DNA from: Alteromonas antoniana
Lineage (GTDB): Bacteria > Pseudomonadota > Gammaproteobacteria > Enterobacterales > Alteromonadaceae
DNA: 38,094 nucleotides
Assembly: GCF_019249295.1 (NCBI RefSeq)
Contig: NZ_JAESDH010000035.1
Coordinates: forward strand, 1-38,094
Direction of reading: 5' to 3'
Shown: positions 1 through 7,571 of the stretch, one piece after another
Position numbering within the stretch: the first letter of the stretch is position 1
Layout: the number at the start of each line of letters is the position of its first letter
Notes under the pieces: model-generated
Database searches by the model: none
What the model was told of the DNA's origin: nothing
What the model saw: the letters and a program-made list of their open reading frames with translations, nothing else
Position numbers and translations under genes: made by a program

Positions 1-136
1 ACCACCTCCGCAGCCATTTATTGGTGTGGTCTACAGAGGATTATGTCTTTTTAGAGGGGAAAATCCCTAGAACCCCTTATTTGATTCGTTAGATGCTATA
101 CACACACGGTTAACCTCTGACAATAAAACCAAGTTT

Positions 137-823
137 TTGAATACGCTAAAGTCCAACTCCCTTGACTTTACCTATAAGAATGCGCTCTATGTGATTGATT
201 TTGCAGTCAAAGAGGCGAACGAGCTTATCGAGGATTCACTCACTAGTGTTTATCAGATGCTGACTAGCGAATCGTCTATATCACGCTACTACGTGAGCAA
301 TGAACGTGTATATAAAGATGATTGGCGATATAACCGTTATGATGGTTATAAGCCGCAGGAAGAGTGTAAGCGTGTGCTAGATTACCGTTTTATCTTCTCC
401 TCGTGGAGCAACTTCGGCCAATACGATTTTCAACGTGGGCTCAACGAAAGCGCTGCTAAATTTACCGACGATTTGATGGTTGTCTTTCGGTTGTTAGGCT
501 ACAGCAATGTCCGTACTGACAGAACTTACCAATCGATGTCGCCGGGCGGGAAAATTATCGTCACTGGAACTGACACATCAGGTAAGGAAATAGAGCTGCT
601 ACACGTTAAATATTATGGAAAAGGTACTCGCCACCTTAAATTCGATTCGCATGCCATGCTTAGATTTAACGTTGCCGTCGCTAAAATCCTTGGTTGGTGC
701 CGCAGCCGTGAAGAATATGCACAGGAAACCGAGGCGAAAAAAGCGCCGACAGAATCGGTATGGTCAGTGGCTGACGATATGCGTATTACACCCAATGCCA
801 TGCTGGCGCTTGCCGTCAAGTGA
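137..823 (+). CDS. Hypothetical protein, DUF4942-like, probably 5'-truncated
   Basis: The only available start is a TTG without a ribosome binding site. The frame stays open upstream to base 71 with no ATG, so the true N-terminus is probably lost. The C-terminal half has a stretch reading YYGKGTRHLKFDSHAML (about residues 158-174) that resembles the FKNGNxHLKF segment of DUF4942 proteins, which occur on plasmids and integrative elements. An N-terminal stretch around DSLTSVYQML also fits that family loosely. No catalytic motif is visible and no function is assigned. A clear terminator follows. The DUF4942 relation is a weak pattern match; that the reading frame is a real coding remnant is more certain. 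Confidence 0.55.
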   Translation: MNTLKSNSLDFTYKNALYVIDFAVKEANELIEDSLTSVYQMLTSESSISRYYVSNERVYKDDWRYNRYDGYKPQEECKRVLDYRFIFSSWSNFGQYDFQRGLNESAAKFTDDLMVVFRLLGYSNVRTDRTYQSMSPGGKIIVTGTDTSGKEIELLHVKYYGKGTRHLKFDSHAMLRFNVAVAKILGWCRSREEYAQETEAKKAPTESVWSVADDMRITPNAMLALAVK

Positions 824-832
824 CATCGATAA

Positions 833-862
833 GAGGCCTCTGTCATAGAGGCCTCATTTCTT
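833..862 (+). terminator. Intrinsic terminator
   Basis: GAGGCCTC, loop TGTCATA, GAGGCCTC: an 8-bp perfect GC-rich stem followed by the T-rich stretch ATTTCTTT. It begins 10 bases after the stop of the preceding gene. Confidence 0.8.
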
Positions 863-895
863 TGCTAAAACCTATACTCAACGGAAACGTTAATA

Positions 896-1195
896 CTAAA
901 ACAGCATTGAGAAGACGGTGTTTCCGTCAAGGACCCAAAATCCAATCCCAAGCAGGAAATACAGCGCCCCCGCTATCAAAAAAATATTGCCTTCCTTAAC
1001 GCCATCGATAAGGATTGACACCAAAAGCCCCACGAACATCCGCAGCACAAATATCGATAGCACTGAGACGTAAACCAGAACAATTATCAATATAATTGGC
1101 CCAAACACTAGGGAAAAGGCACTGAGTTCTTTGTCGGCTTGCGCAAGGTAAGTCTGATAAAGAAACCAAGAGACAAAAGGAGAGGCAAGTAGCAA
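896..1195 (-). CDS. Small integral membrane protein, start lost or uncertain
   Basis: This 99-residue minus-strand frame is very hydrophobic, with about three membrane segments: residues 1-17, 26-60 and 71-92. The only listed start is a TTG inside the first hydrophobic segment. Upstream the same frame stays open to base 1294 and encodes a charged stretch (KEDKKDKGQSISDRIERFEEKH) that looks like a genuine cytoplasmic N-terminus but has no ATG/GTG/TTG. A neighbouring frame (1108-1305) starts with TTG and contains the same bases. I infer a real membrane protein whose 5' end is frameshifted or rearranged. Function unknown. Confidence 0.45.
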   Translation of the reverse strand: MLLASPFVSWFLYQTYLAQADKELSAFSLVFGPIILIIVLVYVSVLSIFVLRMFVGLLVSILIDGVKEGNIFLIAGALYFLLGIGFWVLDGNTVFSMLF

Positions 1196-1390
1196 ATAAA
1201 ATGTGAAGAAATGTTTTTCCTCAAACCGTTCAATGCGGTCTGATATGGATTGGCCTTTGTCTTTTTTGTCTTCCTTGAAGTAGAGAGAAACTCGTTAGTA
1301 ACCAATTAATAGCCAGCGATGACAGATAAAGCATAATTTAAGTATGTGCTTCACGGCAAACTAATAATTGAATTTTGGGGAGAGGTTAGA

Positions 1391-1579
1391 ATGACTGACA
1401 ATTCTGAGTTTTGTGAACAAATAGGCGCTGCAATCATCCAGCTTGGCACTCACGAAGCGCTGTCATGTATGGCAAGAATGTTGGCTGCTGTTGCCCAGCA
1501 TCAAGGCTCCGATATTCAGTTTGATTGTGACTTAGCTACGGTCACTGTTGAGCGCAAAAGTATTTCATTAAATGGGTGA
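1391..1579 (+). CDS. Small hypothetical protein (62 aa)
   Basis: The start at 1391 is preferred over the ATG-like start at 1346 because it has a strong purine-rich ribosome binding site (GGGGAGAGG) just upstream. The product is a 62-residue helical, cysteine-containing protein beginning MTDNSEFCEQIG. No family is recognised. Its stop lies 3 bases before the next start, so the two genes are probably translationally coupled. Confidence 0.65.
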   Translation: MTDNSEFCEQIGAAIIQLGTHEALSCMARMLAAVAQHQGSDIQFDCDLATVTVERKSISLNG

Positions 1580-1582
1580 TCC

Positions 1583-1891
1583 ATGTTTGATAATAGAGCT
1601 AATGCGAGCAGAGAAAAAGGTGTTATTCGCCACAAGTTGTTTTCATTAGGACAGAAGTTAGAGCGAGAATTGCACCGCGCTATGAGAGAAATGGAGCGCA
1701 AACCGTCCGCTGAGGCGTTCGCTGCGCTGGTAGATAAACGAGGTCAGTTGGCCGGTTATGTTCAGTGCAGACAATCTGTGACCCCCACGATTGCTGCAGA
1801 CGTTGCGCTGAATGCTCAATCTGGACTGCTCACAAAGGCCCAAAAACACATCGAGCAATACCTTGCGCAATCTCAAGAGCCTGTATGCTAA
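1583..1891 (+). CDS. Small helical hypothetical protein (102 aa)
   Basis: Starts three bases after the preceding stop, so it is probably co-translated with it. The 102-residue product is basic and predicted helical (residues 16-45 are rich in R/E/K with regularly spaced hydrophobics), with a second helix near residues 83-97. No known motif is visible. Overlapping frames on both strands look like shadows. It could be a plasmid accessory protein, but function is not inferable. Confidence 0.65.
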   Translation: MFDNRANASREKGVIRHKLFSLGQKLERELHRAMREMERKPSAEAFAALVDKRGQLAGYVQCRQSVTPTIAADVALNAQSGLLTKAQKHIEQYLAQSQEPVC

Positions 1892-1959
1892 TTGCCCAAA
1901 CGGTAGCCATCAAACCTCTTGGTGAGAGAATGTTCACGTCAACATTTTGGAGCAATAAC

Positions 1960-2313
1960 ATGAGCAAAAACAAAGAAATCATTCGCATACCGACCAACGA
2001 TGCACTGACTACTATCGATATCGAGCTAACGTATCAGCTAGGTGGTCATAACCCGTGGTCATACGCCAACGAAAAGCGCGGCATCTATGTGTCTGTCTCA
2101 CCGATTAAGCGTGAAGGTGGCTTTAAGTCTTTCACGGCGTTCAGCGGCGTGAAGCACTGCATCAAAGAACTCAAGCGCTTTAGTAGCAAAGCAATGGCAA
2201 CCGCAAAACCGGACATTGATACGGTCAAAGCCATGGTGATGCAAGTGTGTCAAAAGAGCCAACTGAGTGTCGATAGCGCGGCCTTTGATGAGTTAGAAAG
2301 TGCGCTGTCATAG
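1960..2313 (+). CDS. Hypothetical protein (117 aa)
   Basis: The start at 1960 is chosen because GGAG precedes it by 8 bases. The longer frame beginning at 1765 overlaps the previous gene in another frame and gives a Cys/His-rich, non-protein-like extension. The product begins MSKNKEIIRIPTNDALTT and contains the motif GGHNPWSYANEKRGIYVSV (about residues 27-45), followed by a segment with aromatic and basic residues and a helical tail. It resembles small proteins common on large marine plasmids but I cannot name a family. A hairpin overlaps its stop codon. Confidence 0.7.
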   Translation: MSKNKEIIRIPTNDALTTIDIELTYQLGGHNPWSYANEKRGIYVSVSPIKREGGFKSFTAFSGVKHCIKELKRFSSKAMATAKPDIDTVKAMVMQVCQKSQLSVDSAAFDELESALS

Positions 2314-2322
2314 CGCATTTTC
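2301..2322 (+). terminator. Probable terminator overlapping a stop codon
   Basis: TGCGCT, loop GTCAT, AGCGCA, then TTTTC. The stop codon TAG lies in the loop and right arm. The T tract is short, so termination may be partial. Confidence 0.5.
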
Positions 2323-2369
2323 AAAATGAGTAAGAAGAACGATTAAGCTAACTATTGTAGGAGTTTAGT

Positions 2370-3359
2370 ATGACGAAACTAAAATATGCCTGCGCTGCTC
2401 TTGCAGCTACTACGGTGCTTTCTGGCTGTGTATCACTGATGACAGATGATCCACTTTTAATCGCCGCTTATGAAATGCCGGATACCGTCGAAATTGAAGA
2501 TGAAGTCAAGCTCGCAAAGCTTGCATGGGTGGGTAAAGACTTGCTCGAACCCTATGCCCGAAGCGAAGCCGCTAAATTACTGGCTAAGCAAGATTTGCCG
2601 CAAGAGTGGGATGAGACCCAGTATTCGACCCTCGTATCGATGGCAACGGACATGTTTGTCGGTGAAGTAGGCAGTTCGCTGGGTGGGGCTGTGGGCGGCG
2701 CAGTCATGGTGTTAGGGATGCTGTCAGGCGATGGCAGTAGCAATAACGCATCAGGTCTATTTTTACCCGCTAACATCGATAATGTTGCAATAGATAGTAC
2801 TGAAAAAGCGCATGCGTTTGCCGTGAACATGCTTAACAATAACATCATCGATACGGCAGAAACCCTTGGATACAAAGCCACATGCGAATATGGCTGTGAT
2901 ACGGCAAATCGTGTGTATAAACTTGAGATATTGTCAGGCACTGAAAAGCAATACGTCTATCAGCCCGATGCGCTTACCGTGTCAATGAATGTGAGTGAAT
3001 TCATTGAAGCTGGTAACGGAGCTGTCCTTGACTCATTGGCAACGGGCGAGCCCATCAAATGGCGTACCAAAGATATTCATGGTGCGATGGTCTTGTTGGG
3101 CTCCAGCCCTGCGTATGAAGAAAACGGAAAACTAAGCCTGTCGGACATAGAATCTGATAGCGGTAATTTTAAAATTTCAAAAAGCGAATTAACGATATCT
3201 AGAACACCGTTTGGACGTGATTTCGCACGAGCGATGTTCAGCAATCCTTATCATTATCAAGGCAGCAACAATCTGAGTTACTTTGCATATTCTGGCGATG
3301 TTTATCGGCTCTACAGTAATTCGAGCATCACTGCGTTTGACGATAGGATCATTGAGTAG
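2370..3359 (+). CDS. Hypothetical lipoprotein (329 aa)
   Basis: Preceded by GTAGGAGTTTAGT, a good ribosome binding site 7-8 bases before ATG. Residues 1-20 form a lipoprotein signal: charged start MTKLKY, hydrophobic core, and lipobox LSGC with the lipidated cysteine at position 20. The residue after Cys is V, so retention as an inner-membrane Asp+2 protein is not expected. A glycine-rich segment lies near residues 98-125 (GSSLGGAVGGAVMVLGMLSG), possibly membrane-associated. Two cysteines at about residues 171 and 175 could pair. No known domain is recognised. It is the largest left-side gene and stands alone between short intergenic gaps. Confidence 0.75.
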   Translation: MTKLKYACAALAATTVLSGCVSLMTDDPLLIAAYEMPDTVEIEDEVKLAKLAWVGKDLLEPYARSEAAKLLAKQDLPQEWDETQYSTLVSMATDMFVGEVGSSLGGAVGGAVMVLGMLSGDGSSNNASGLFLPANIDNVAIDSTEKAHAFAVNMLNNNIIDTAETLGYKATCEYGCDTANRVYKLEILSGTEKQYVYQPDALTVSMNVSEFIEAGNGAVLDSLATGEPIKWRTKDIHGAMVLLGSSPAYEENGKLSLSDIESDSGNFKISKSELTISRTPFGRDFARAMFSNPYHYQGSNNLSYFAYSGDVYRLYSNSSITAFDDRIIE

Positions 3360-3459
3360 CCAATCATCCATACCTTTCACGGGTGCGGTTTCTCTTACCG
3401 ATGAGTAGCCGCAATCCTCATTATCGCTATGCTATCGCCAACAACTCAGGAGATAGCTT

Positions 3460-3717
3460 ATGTCAGAATTAAGAACACCGATATACAACACACCCGAAGA
3501 GGCGTTTGAAGCGGAGATGGGATTTCCTATCTCCGAAGCATCGCAAAATGACTATAACAGCGCAGAGGATAATCTGTTTAGTGCTGTGAGCGAACTCGTA
3601 AGTCCAGTGCGTGAGCTGGATAAATTAATCGATGCAGGTTTCGACGAGCTTGCAGAGAAATTAAGAGCGCTATGTGCCGCGAACATGGCGATGGACTGCG
3701 CCAAGGAGCATCTCTAA
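3460..3717 (+). CDS. Small acidic hypothetical protein (85 aa)
   Basis: CAGGAGATAGCTT precedes the ATG, a good ribosome binding site. The 85-residue protein is acidic and helical, beginning MSELRTPIYNTPEEAFEAEMG. It is the first of four tightly packed genes: its stop TAA overlaps the next ATG (TAATG). Promoter elements upstream were not clear. Function unknown. Confidence 0.7.
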   Translation: MSELRTPIYNTPEEAFEAEMGFPISEASQNDYNSAEDNLFSAVSELVSPVRELDKLIDAGFDELAEKLRALCAANMAMDCAKEHL

Positions 3718-3995
3718 TGCCTTATTTTATAATGAACGTGTTGGGACACTACTTTGTTGTCGAGTCTGAGATTGACACCAACAAGCTTGATGGTTGTACC
3801 TGCTTTGATTCACTCGATACCTTGCTGGCAACGGCAGCAAAGAAAACAGAGTGCACCATTGACGATTTAGAGGGGAGTGAGATACGCATCTTTAAGGTGG
3901 ATGGCGTTTGGCATGAAACCACACATCATGGCGAACTCATTCCCATAGACAATGCACAGTCAATCTATGACTTTCTATCAAGCTACGAATTGTGA
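3717..3995 (+). CDS. Small hypothetical protein (92 aa)
   Basis: Starts within the stop codon of the previous gene (TAATG), so coupled translation is likely. A longer frame from 3672 would overlap the upstream gene and is not preferred. The product begins MPYFIMNVLGHYFVVE and ends QSIYDFLSSYEL. Its composition fits a compact alpha/beta protein. No family is recognised. Confidence 0.7.
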   Translation: MPYFIMNVLGHYFVVESEIDTNKLDGCTCFDSLDTLLATAAKKTECTIDDLEGSEIRIFKVDGVWHETTHHGELIPIDNAQSIYDFLSSYEL

Positions 3996-4002
3996 GCTTC
4001 CT

Positions 4003-4236
4003 ATGCAGAATAAACAAAAAAACGTCACTTTGTTGCCCTTTATACTGCTGTACACCACAGACACCTTTAACGTGCCTGACGCTATCACCGTGTACGCAGA
4101 AGATAGCGAGAAAGCGGAAGCTTCGTTCATATCAGCGTTTCCTGGTTCATCCGTAGTGTGGATAGTGCAAACCGCGTCTATTGAAGATGCCTATGCTGCA
4201 TACCATAAAGAAAGTGCAATCGAGGGGGCAGTATGA
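4003..4236 (+). CDS. Small hypothetical protein (77 aa)
   Basis: Start at 4003 is chosen because the upstream part of the longer frame (from 3952) overlaps the preceding gene. The gap to that gene is seven bases. The product begins MQNKQKNVTLLPFILLYT and appears to be a small alpha/beta protein with a predicted helix near residues 41-50. Its end overlaps the next start by four bases (ATGA). Function unknown. Confidence 0.65.
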   Translation: MQNKQKNVTLLPFILLYTTDTFNVPDAITVYAEDSEKAEASFISAFPGSSVVWIVQTASIEDAYAAYHKESAIEGAV

Positions 4237-4622
4237 CGGAAGATTTTTTACGTAAACCTGAAAGTGTCTATGGCGCCGCAATACATGCTGGTATTTTTGG
4301 TACTGATGCGTTTTTGCATGACAAACAGATGTTCATCGACAGAGTGTGTCGTGCGTGGAATACACAGATTAACAACTATTATTCCTGCCCAACGGAGGCG
4401 CACGAGAATGCAGCTGAGGCTTTACATGAGCTGTACGTGATGTACAGGGAGTTTATGTCGTATTGTCCCTGTAGCAAGAAAGGGGCGTTTTCTAAAATGT
4501 TTGTCGTGCTCGCAAAAGGCGATTTAGACGCAGCGTTTGGCGAATTCGGCAAAGCAAAATGGCCTATTGTCAGAGAATTAGCGGAAATACGAGAGGCCAC
4601 TATCGGCAGGTTATATGTCTAG
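4233..4622 (+). CDS. Hypothetical helical protein (129 aa)
   Basis: Overlaps the previous stop by four bases (ATGA), the last gene of the 3460-4622 run. The protein is mainly helical with two cysteines close together (CPCSKK, about residues 80-85) and an earlier Cys at about 40 and 52. No recognised family. Its stop lies inside one arm of an inverted repeat shared with the convergent gene. Confidence 0.7.
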   Translation: MTEDFLRKPESVYGAAIHAGIFGTDAFLHDKQMFIDRVCRAWNTQINNYYSCPTEAHENAAEALHELYVMYREFMSYCPCSKKGAFSKMFVVLAKGDLDAAFGEFGKAKWPIVRELAEIREATIGRLYV

Positions 4623-4660
4623 GTAAAGTCAGCAATCAGTATGCAAAGATTAACCTAGAC
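4617..4660. repeat. Inverted repeat between convergent genes
   Basis: GTCTAGGT (4617-4624) and ACCTAGAC (4653-4660) are perfect inverted arms separated by 28 bases. The left arm carries the TAG stop of the plus-strand gene and the right arm the TAG stop of the minus-strand gene. TTTTT follows the right arm on the plus strand. It could act as a shared weak terminator. Confidence 0.5.
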
Positions 4661-5044
4661 CAGTTTTTCTAATGTTGACTCAATCAACTCATGACTTTCA
4701 CACAAGTATGTGTCACTTTTGTAAGGTTCGACGGTATGGTTAATCCAATGTTGGCAAAGCATCCCAGCGACGGTGGCTACTAGTACAGTTCGGTCGTGTA
4801 ATTCGTGAAATTGATTGTAAAATGTAGCGGGACGCTTGACCGGGTCAGCGTTGAGTATTTCGTCACACCTAAAAGCGTTACCACTGCCTGTCATAACAGA
4901 CAATAAAAGTGGTGCCCATTGTTCGGCGTCATTATGTGGCTTTGAGTTTTCAACGACAGCATCATACGGTGTGAAGTCATTGACAATCAGGTAGCGACTT
5001 AATGCCAAACATAAAATGTCATCACGTAGTTCATTTTTTTTCAT
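4655..5044 (-). CDS. Hypothetical protein, paralogue of the gene at 5471-5842
   Basis: 129 residues, starting MKKNELRDDILCLALSRY. It aligns over its whole length with the product of 5471-5842. Shared features in order are TPYD, a Trp followed by L-L/M...M-x-G, FRxDEI, DxVKxP, RT near two thirds of the length, AGxLxxQW, and a C-terminal YLxx...E...LxK. This pattern is visible by eye. I do not recognise a named family. The pair is interleaved with a second small duplicated family (5083-5352 and 5956-6183), which suggests a duplicated two-gene unit. An ATG start is used; AAGGATGAAAAAA provides only a poorly spaced AAGGA upstream. Confidence 0.65.
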   Translation of the reverse strand: MKKNELRDDILCLALSRYLIVNDFTPYDAVVENSKPHNDAEQWAPLLLSVMTGSGNAFRCDEILNADPVKRPATFYNQFHELHDRTVLVATVAGMLCQHWINHTVEPYKSDTYLCESHELIESTLEKLV

Positions 5045-5082
5045 CCTTGCTTATCCTTACAATAACCTGTCTTTCACCACGA

Positions 5083-5352
5083 TTAATTGATGCCTTCCAA
5101 GGTATTGATATCGTCCATGAAGGGGGTCATAGCATTAGTTTGTTCAAAGTCATTAGGCACTCGCTCGATGTCCCCTATATCCACGTCAAACGGAAAACCA
5201 AACGGTGAGCTTATGAATACTTTGCTCCCTTCTTGCTTCGATACAGTATAGGTTAGGTAAGCCGAGCTGGTGCCATACTCAATCAGCCATTCTTTTGTTA
5301 GCTTTTCACGCTTAAAGATAACTTCGTCACCTACTTTAATTTGTGGAGTCAT
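5083..5352 (-). CDS. Small hypothetical protein with SH3/KOW-like look (89 aa)
   Basis: Start at 5352 is preferred (AGGT seven bases upstream). The ATG at 5370 is also possible. The product begins MTPQIKVGDEVIFKRE and reads like a small beta barrel: short strands, VGDEV turn, then a FISSPFGFPFDVDIGDIERVP segment. The plus-strand protein at 5956-6183 has the same order (LTVGDEIII, ... VFSVDVYS ... VERSP), so I infer a second paralogous pair. Function unknown. VGDE turns are common in translation-factor KOW and antitoxin-type barrels but I cannot assign either. Confidence 0.6.
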   Translation of the reverse strand: MTPQIKVGDEVIFKREKLTKEWLIEYGTSSAYLTYTVSKQEGSKVFISSPFGFPFDVDIGDIERVPNDFEQTNAMTPFMDDINTLEGIN

Positions 5353-5470
5353 ATAGATACCTACTGTCATTCTGTGAAAATGACAGGTTAAGGTATTATG
5401 ACTCCCGAGAATAAAAATACGTTGTGGAATTATGGCGATCTAATTTGACAAAAATGACTTGATAGTAATA

Positions 5471-5842
5471 TCAGTTAAACTTGGTTAACTCAGTCTCAAC
5501 AAATGCCTGTGACTTTAAATACGCTCCATCTTGGGCCCATGGCCTAATGTCTGTGCTTAGCCATTGAGATGCGAGCAATCCCGCGGTAGATGATAATGTA
5601 ATGGTCCGTTCCTTAAATTTTCGCAGTTCTTCCCGAAATAAATCGGGGGCTTTTACAATATCTGATGCGACAATCTCGTCTTCTCTAAAGACATCATAAT
5701 AACCACCAGCCATTATTGTCATAAGTTGGTTTAACCATTCGTCAGACTCGTTGCCGCTAACGTGGCTGAGTTCATCATACGGTGTGCCCCCTGAACGCTC
5801 TAGATAGAGGCGTACAGCAAAATTTATCACATCGTCAGTCAT
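5471..5842 (-). CDS. Hypothetical protein, paralogue of the gene at 4655-5044
   Basis: 123 residues starting MTDDVINFAVRLYLER. It shares TPYD, an acidic/Trp segment, FREDEI, DIVKAP, ERT, AGLLASQW and a YLK...FVETELTKF tail with the 4655-5044 product, so the two are paralogues. The gene has AAGGAGAAGATAATATTAATG upstream on its strand, a good Shine-Dalgarno site. It is divergent from the 5956 gene, with a 113-base shared intergenic region. No catalytic motif recognised. Confidence 0.68.
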   Translation of the reverse strand: MTDDVINFAVRLYLERSGGTPYDELSHVSGNESDEWLNQLMTIMAGGYYDVFREDEIVASDIVKAPDLFREELRKFKERTITLSSTAGLLASQWLSTDIRPWAQDGAYLKSQAFVETELTKFN

Positions 5843-5955
5843 TAATATTATCTTCTCCTTTGTTTTCTACAAAATAACTATGAATTACGCGGACCTATTG
5901 GTGGCGTTAAAAAAATAAAACTCAATACTCATACTTTTATTAAAGGAGGATAGGG

Positions 5956-6183
5956 ATGCGAAAAGCGATTTCAAGCAGAGTCAGCAATTTAACTGTCGGT
6001 GATGAAATAATAATTAATGGTGTCAATGTGATTGTGCAGCGAACAACCGAAAAGAAAGTGTATGTTGCTAAACGGACGGCGACACCGGGGCATGGTGTAT
6101 TTTCTGTGGATGTTTACTCTCATCGATTTGATGATGGTTTTAATCGCGTTGAGCGCTCGCCGATAGAGGAAAGTGTAGTTTGA
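5956..6183 (+). CDS. Small beta-rich hypothetical protein (75 aa)
   Basis: Preceded by AAGGAGGATAGGG, one of the strongest ribosome binding sites in the window. The 75-residue protein starts MRKAISSRVSNLTVGDEIII and looks like a small beta barrel. It resembles the 5083-5352 product (VGDE turn, ...VFSVDVYS..., VERSP near the end). It is divergent to its neighbour at 5471-5842 and overlaps the next start by four bases (TTGA). Confidence 0.68.
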   Translation: MRKAISSRVSNLTVGDEIIINGVNVIVQRTTEKKVYVAKRTATPGHGVFSVDVYSHRFDDGFNRVERSPIEESVV

Positions 6184-6476
6184 GTGCGTTAACCGCGACG
6201 CAGATTGCCCATGCCGCATTGTCAGACAGTGATAATGTGAATATACAGCGCAAAATAGTGAACGCTCTGTTCCTGAAACAAAATCATCTGATAGAGGGTA
6301 TCTGTGTGCTTGCTGATACAGAAAAATTCAATGTGACTGAGATTGCGATAGAGCGAGTATGTGGCCGTCAATCTTTGGATTTATTTGCATTTGATGCGTC
6401 TGATTATGCGCAGGATATTGAAAAAGCGATTGCTGAGGTCGTATTGCACACGCACGAGCGTCCAGACTTGTATTAA
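6180..6476 (+). CDS. Hypothetical protein (98 aa), TTG start
   Basis: Begins with TTG overlapping the previous stop (TTGA), the usual arrangement for coupled translation. The product begins MSALTATQIAHAALSD and is helical and acidic, with a histidine pair near the end (VVLHTHERPDLY). No recognised family. Likely co-expressed with the beta-rich protein upstream. Confidence 0.6.
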   Translation: MSALTATQIAHAALSDSDNVNIQRKIVNALFLKQNHLIEGICVLADTEKFNVTEIAIERVCGRQSLDLFAFDASDYAQDIEKAIAEVVLHTHERPDLY

Positions 6477-6557
6477 TGCTTTCCCAATCGGCTGCGGCTT
6501 TTTTTGCTATTGCCATAATAATCCTGTTCTTACTTAACGAGTACAGGGATCTTGATT

Positions 6558-6893
6558 ATGGGGTTACTTACAGAGCAGTTTAAAGCACACAGAGATGTGT
6601 ACAGTTGCATAGGCATCAATATTGCCCACCTTGGCGATGAAGATAAGCACACGTTAGACTGTGCCTTCTCAGGCGAGATGGTGATGGAGCGCGATACGGG
6701 CTGGTTCGTGAAGCTCTATGAGTTTGATAAAAAGGAAGAGGGCGGTACGTTAGAAACGTTTTTTACCGAGCTTTACCAAGGGATTACGCCTACGCTTTTG
6801 ACAATTTTCTGTGAAGCGTACCAAGCGGGTTATCGATTGATAGAGTTTGATATGGACGCTTTGATTGTCAAAGATTTACCCGTATTTGACTAA
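6558..6893 (+). CDS. DUF5983-like small protein (111 aa)
   Basis: Start at 6558 has AGGGA eight bases upstream. The segment INIAHLGDEDKHTL (about residues 20-33), then DTGWFVKL, then a hydrophobic helix and AGYRLIEFDMDA at the end, matches the order I associate with DUF5983 proteins (HIxxxDxxLL, GWxVxV, AGYxxLxxDxD). Those are found on plasmids and near antirestriction/toxin genes in enterobacteria. The role is unknown. The family assignment is by memory of pattern only. Confidence 0.55.
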   Translation: MGLLTEQFKAHRDVYSCIGINIAHLGDEDKHTLDCAFSGEMVMERDTGWFVKLYEFDKKEEGGTLETFFTELYQGITPTLLTIFCEAYQAGYRLIEFDMDALIVKDLPVFD

Positions 6894-6905
6894 TACGCAA
6901 TGTTT

Positions 6906-6944
6906 CCCATGGGCAAGATGCAGAATATCAATCTTGCCCACGGG
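6906..6944. repeat. Inverted repeat after the DUF5983-like gene
   Basis: CCCATGGGCAAGAT and ATCTTGCCCACGGG pair over 14 positions with one mismatch around an 11-base loop. No T tract follows on either strand, so it is a stable hairpin or protein site rather than a clear intrinsic terminator. Confidence 0.6.
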
Positions 6945-7040
6945 ATTATCGAAACCTTGGCATTCATCACCCCCTACCAATCGATAGCGACAATCAAACT
7001 TCAGCATAGTATGTCTCCATCAACCTAAGGAGATTAACCT

Positions 7041-7514
7041 ATGCAAACACACTTTCACCAAACGCTCTATAAAGCGCATACCTCTGGCGCTGTGGGTTCG
7101 TGGTCTGTCACTGTGACAGGCGATGATGATTTTGCGACGATGCTGGTGGCATCAAAAAAGAAGCTCGATGGCAAAGCCGTAGAAACGCCAACGCAGTACA
7201 CAGAGGGTAAAAATGCAGGGAGAGCGAATGCTACTACGCCACTTGAGCAGGCTATTTCAGAAGCGAAAAGTAAGGTGAAGTTAAAGCTCGATAAAGGTTA
7301 TGTCGAGGATATTCCAGAAGCAGGAAGTGTGGCGACCAATACACTAGGTTTTATTCACCCCATGACAGCGCACCCCGCTGAAAAAGTGAAGGACGTGACG
7401 TTTCCACTCGGCGTACAACCAAAACTTGATGGGCATCGCTGTTTGGCCGGTATCAAAGGTCGCCTAAAGACAAGGAACGGACCTTTGGACAAAATCTTGG
7501 AAATATTGAATTAG
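7041..7514 (+). pseudogene. ATP-dependent DNA ligase, truncated after motif I
   Basis: AAGGAGATTAACCT precedes the ATG. Residues 1-90 look like the WGR-like N-terminal region of plasmid/phage-type ATP-dependent ligases: LYKAHTSG, WSVTV, then GKNAGRANATTPLEQA. Residues 126-134 read QPKLDGHRC, the nucleotidyltransferase motif I (K128, D130, G131, R133; K128 would carry AMP). The frame stops 26 residues after motif I, so motifs III, IIIa, IV, V and the OB domain are missing. I did not find the rest in the following bases. A minus-strand PEP-CTERM-like gene begins its 3' end 57 bases on. Functional ligation is not expected. Confidence 0.72.
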
Positions 7515-7571
7515 CTGCAAGAGCTCACCTGACGAGCGACTGTGATAGCCGCTCCCACATTCTTATGGATG

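Noticed and set aside
2552..2941. 129-residue minus-strand ORF
   Set aside because: Antisense shadow of the lipoprotein gene; no signal or start context.
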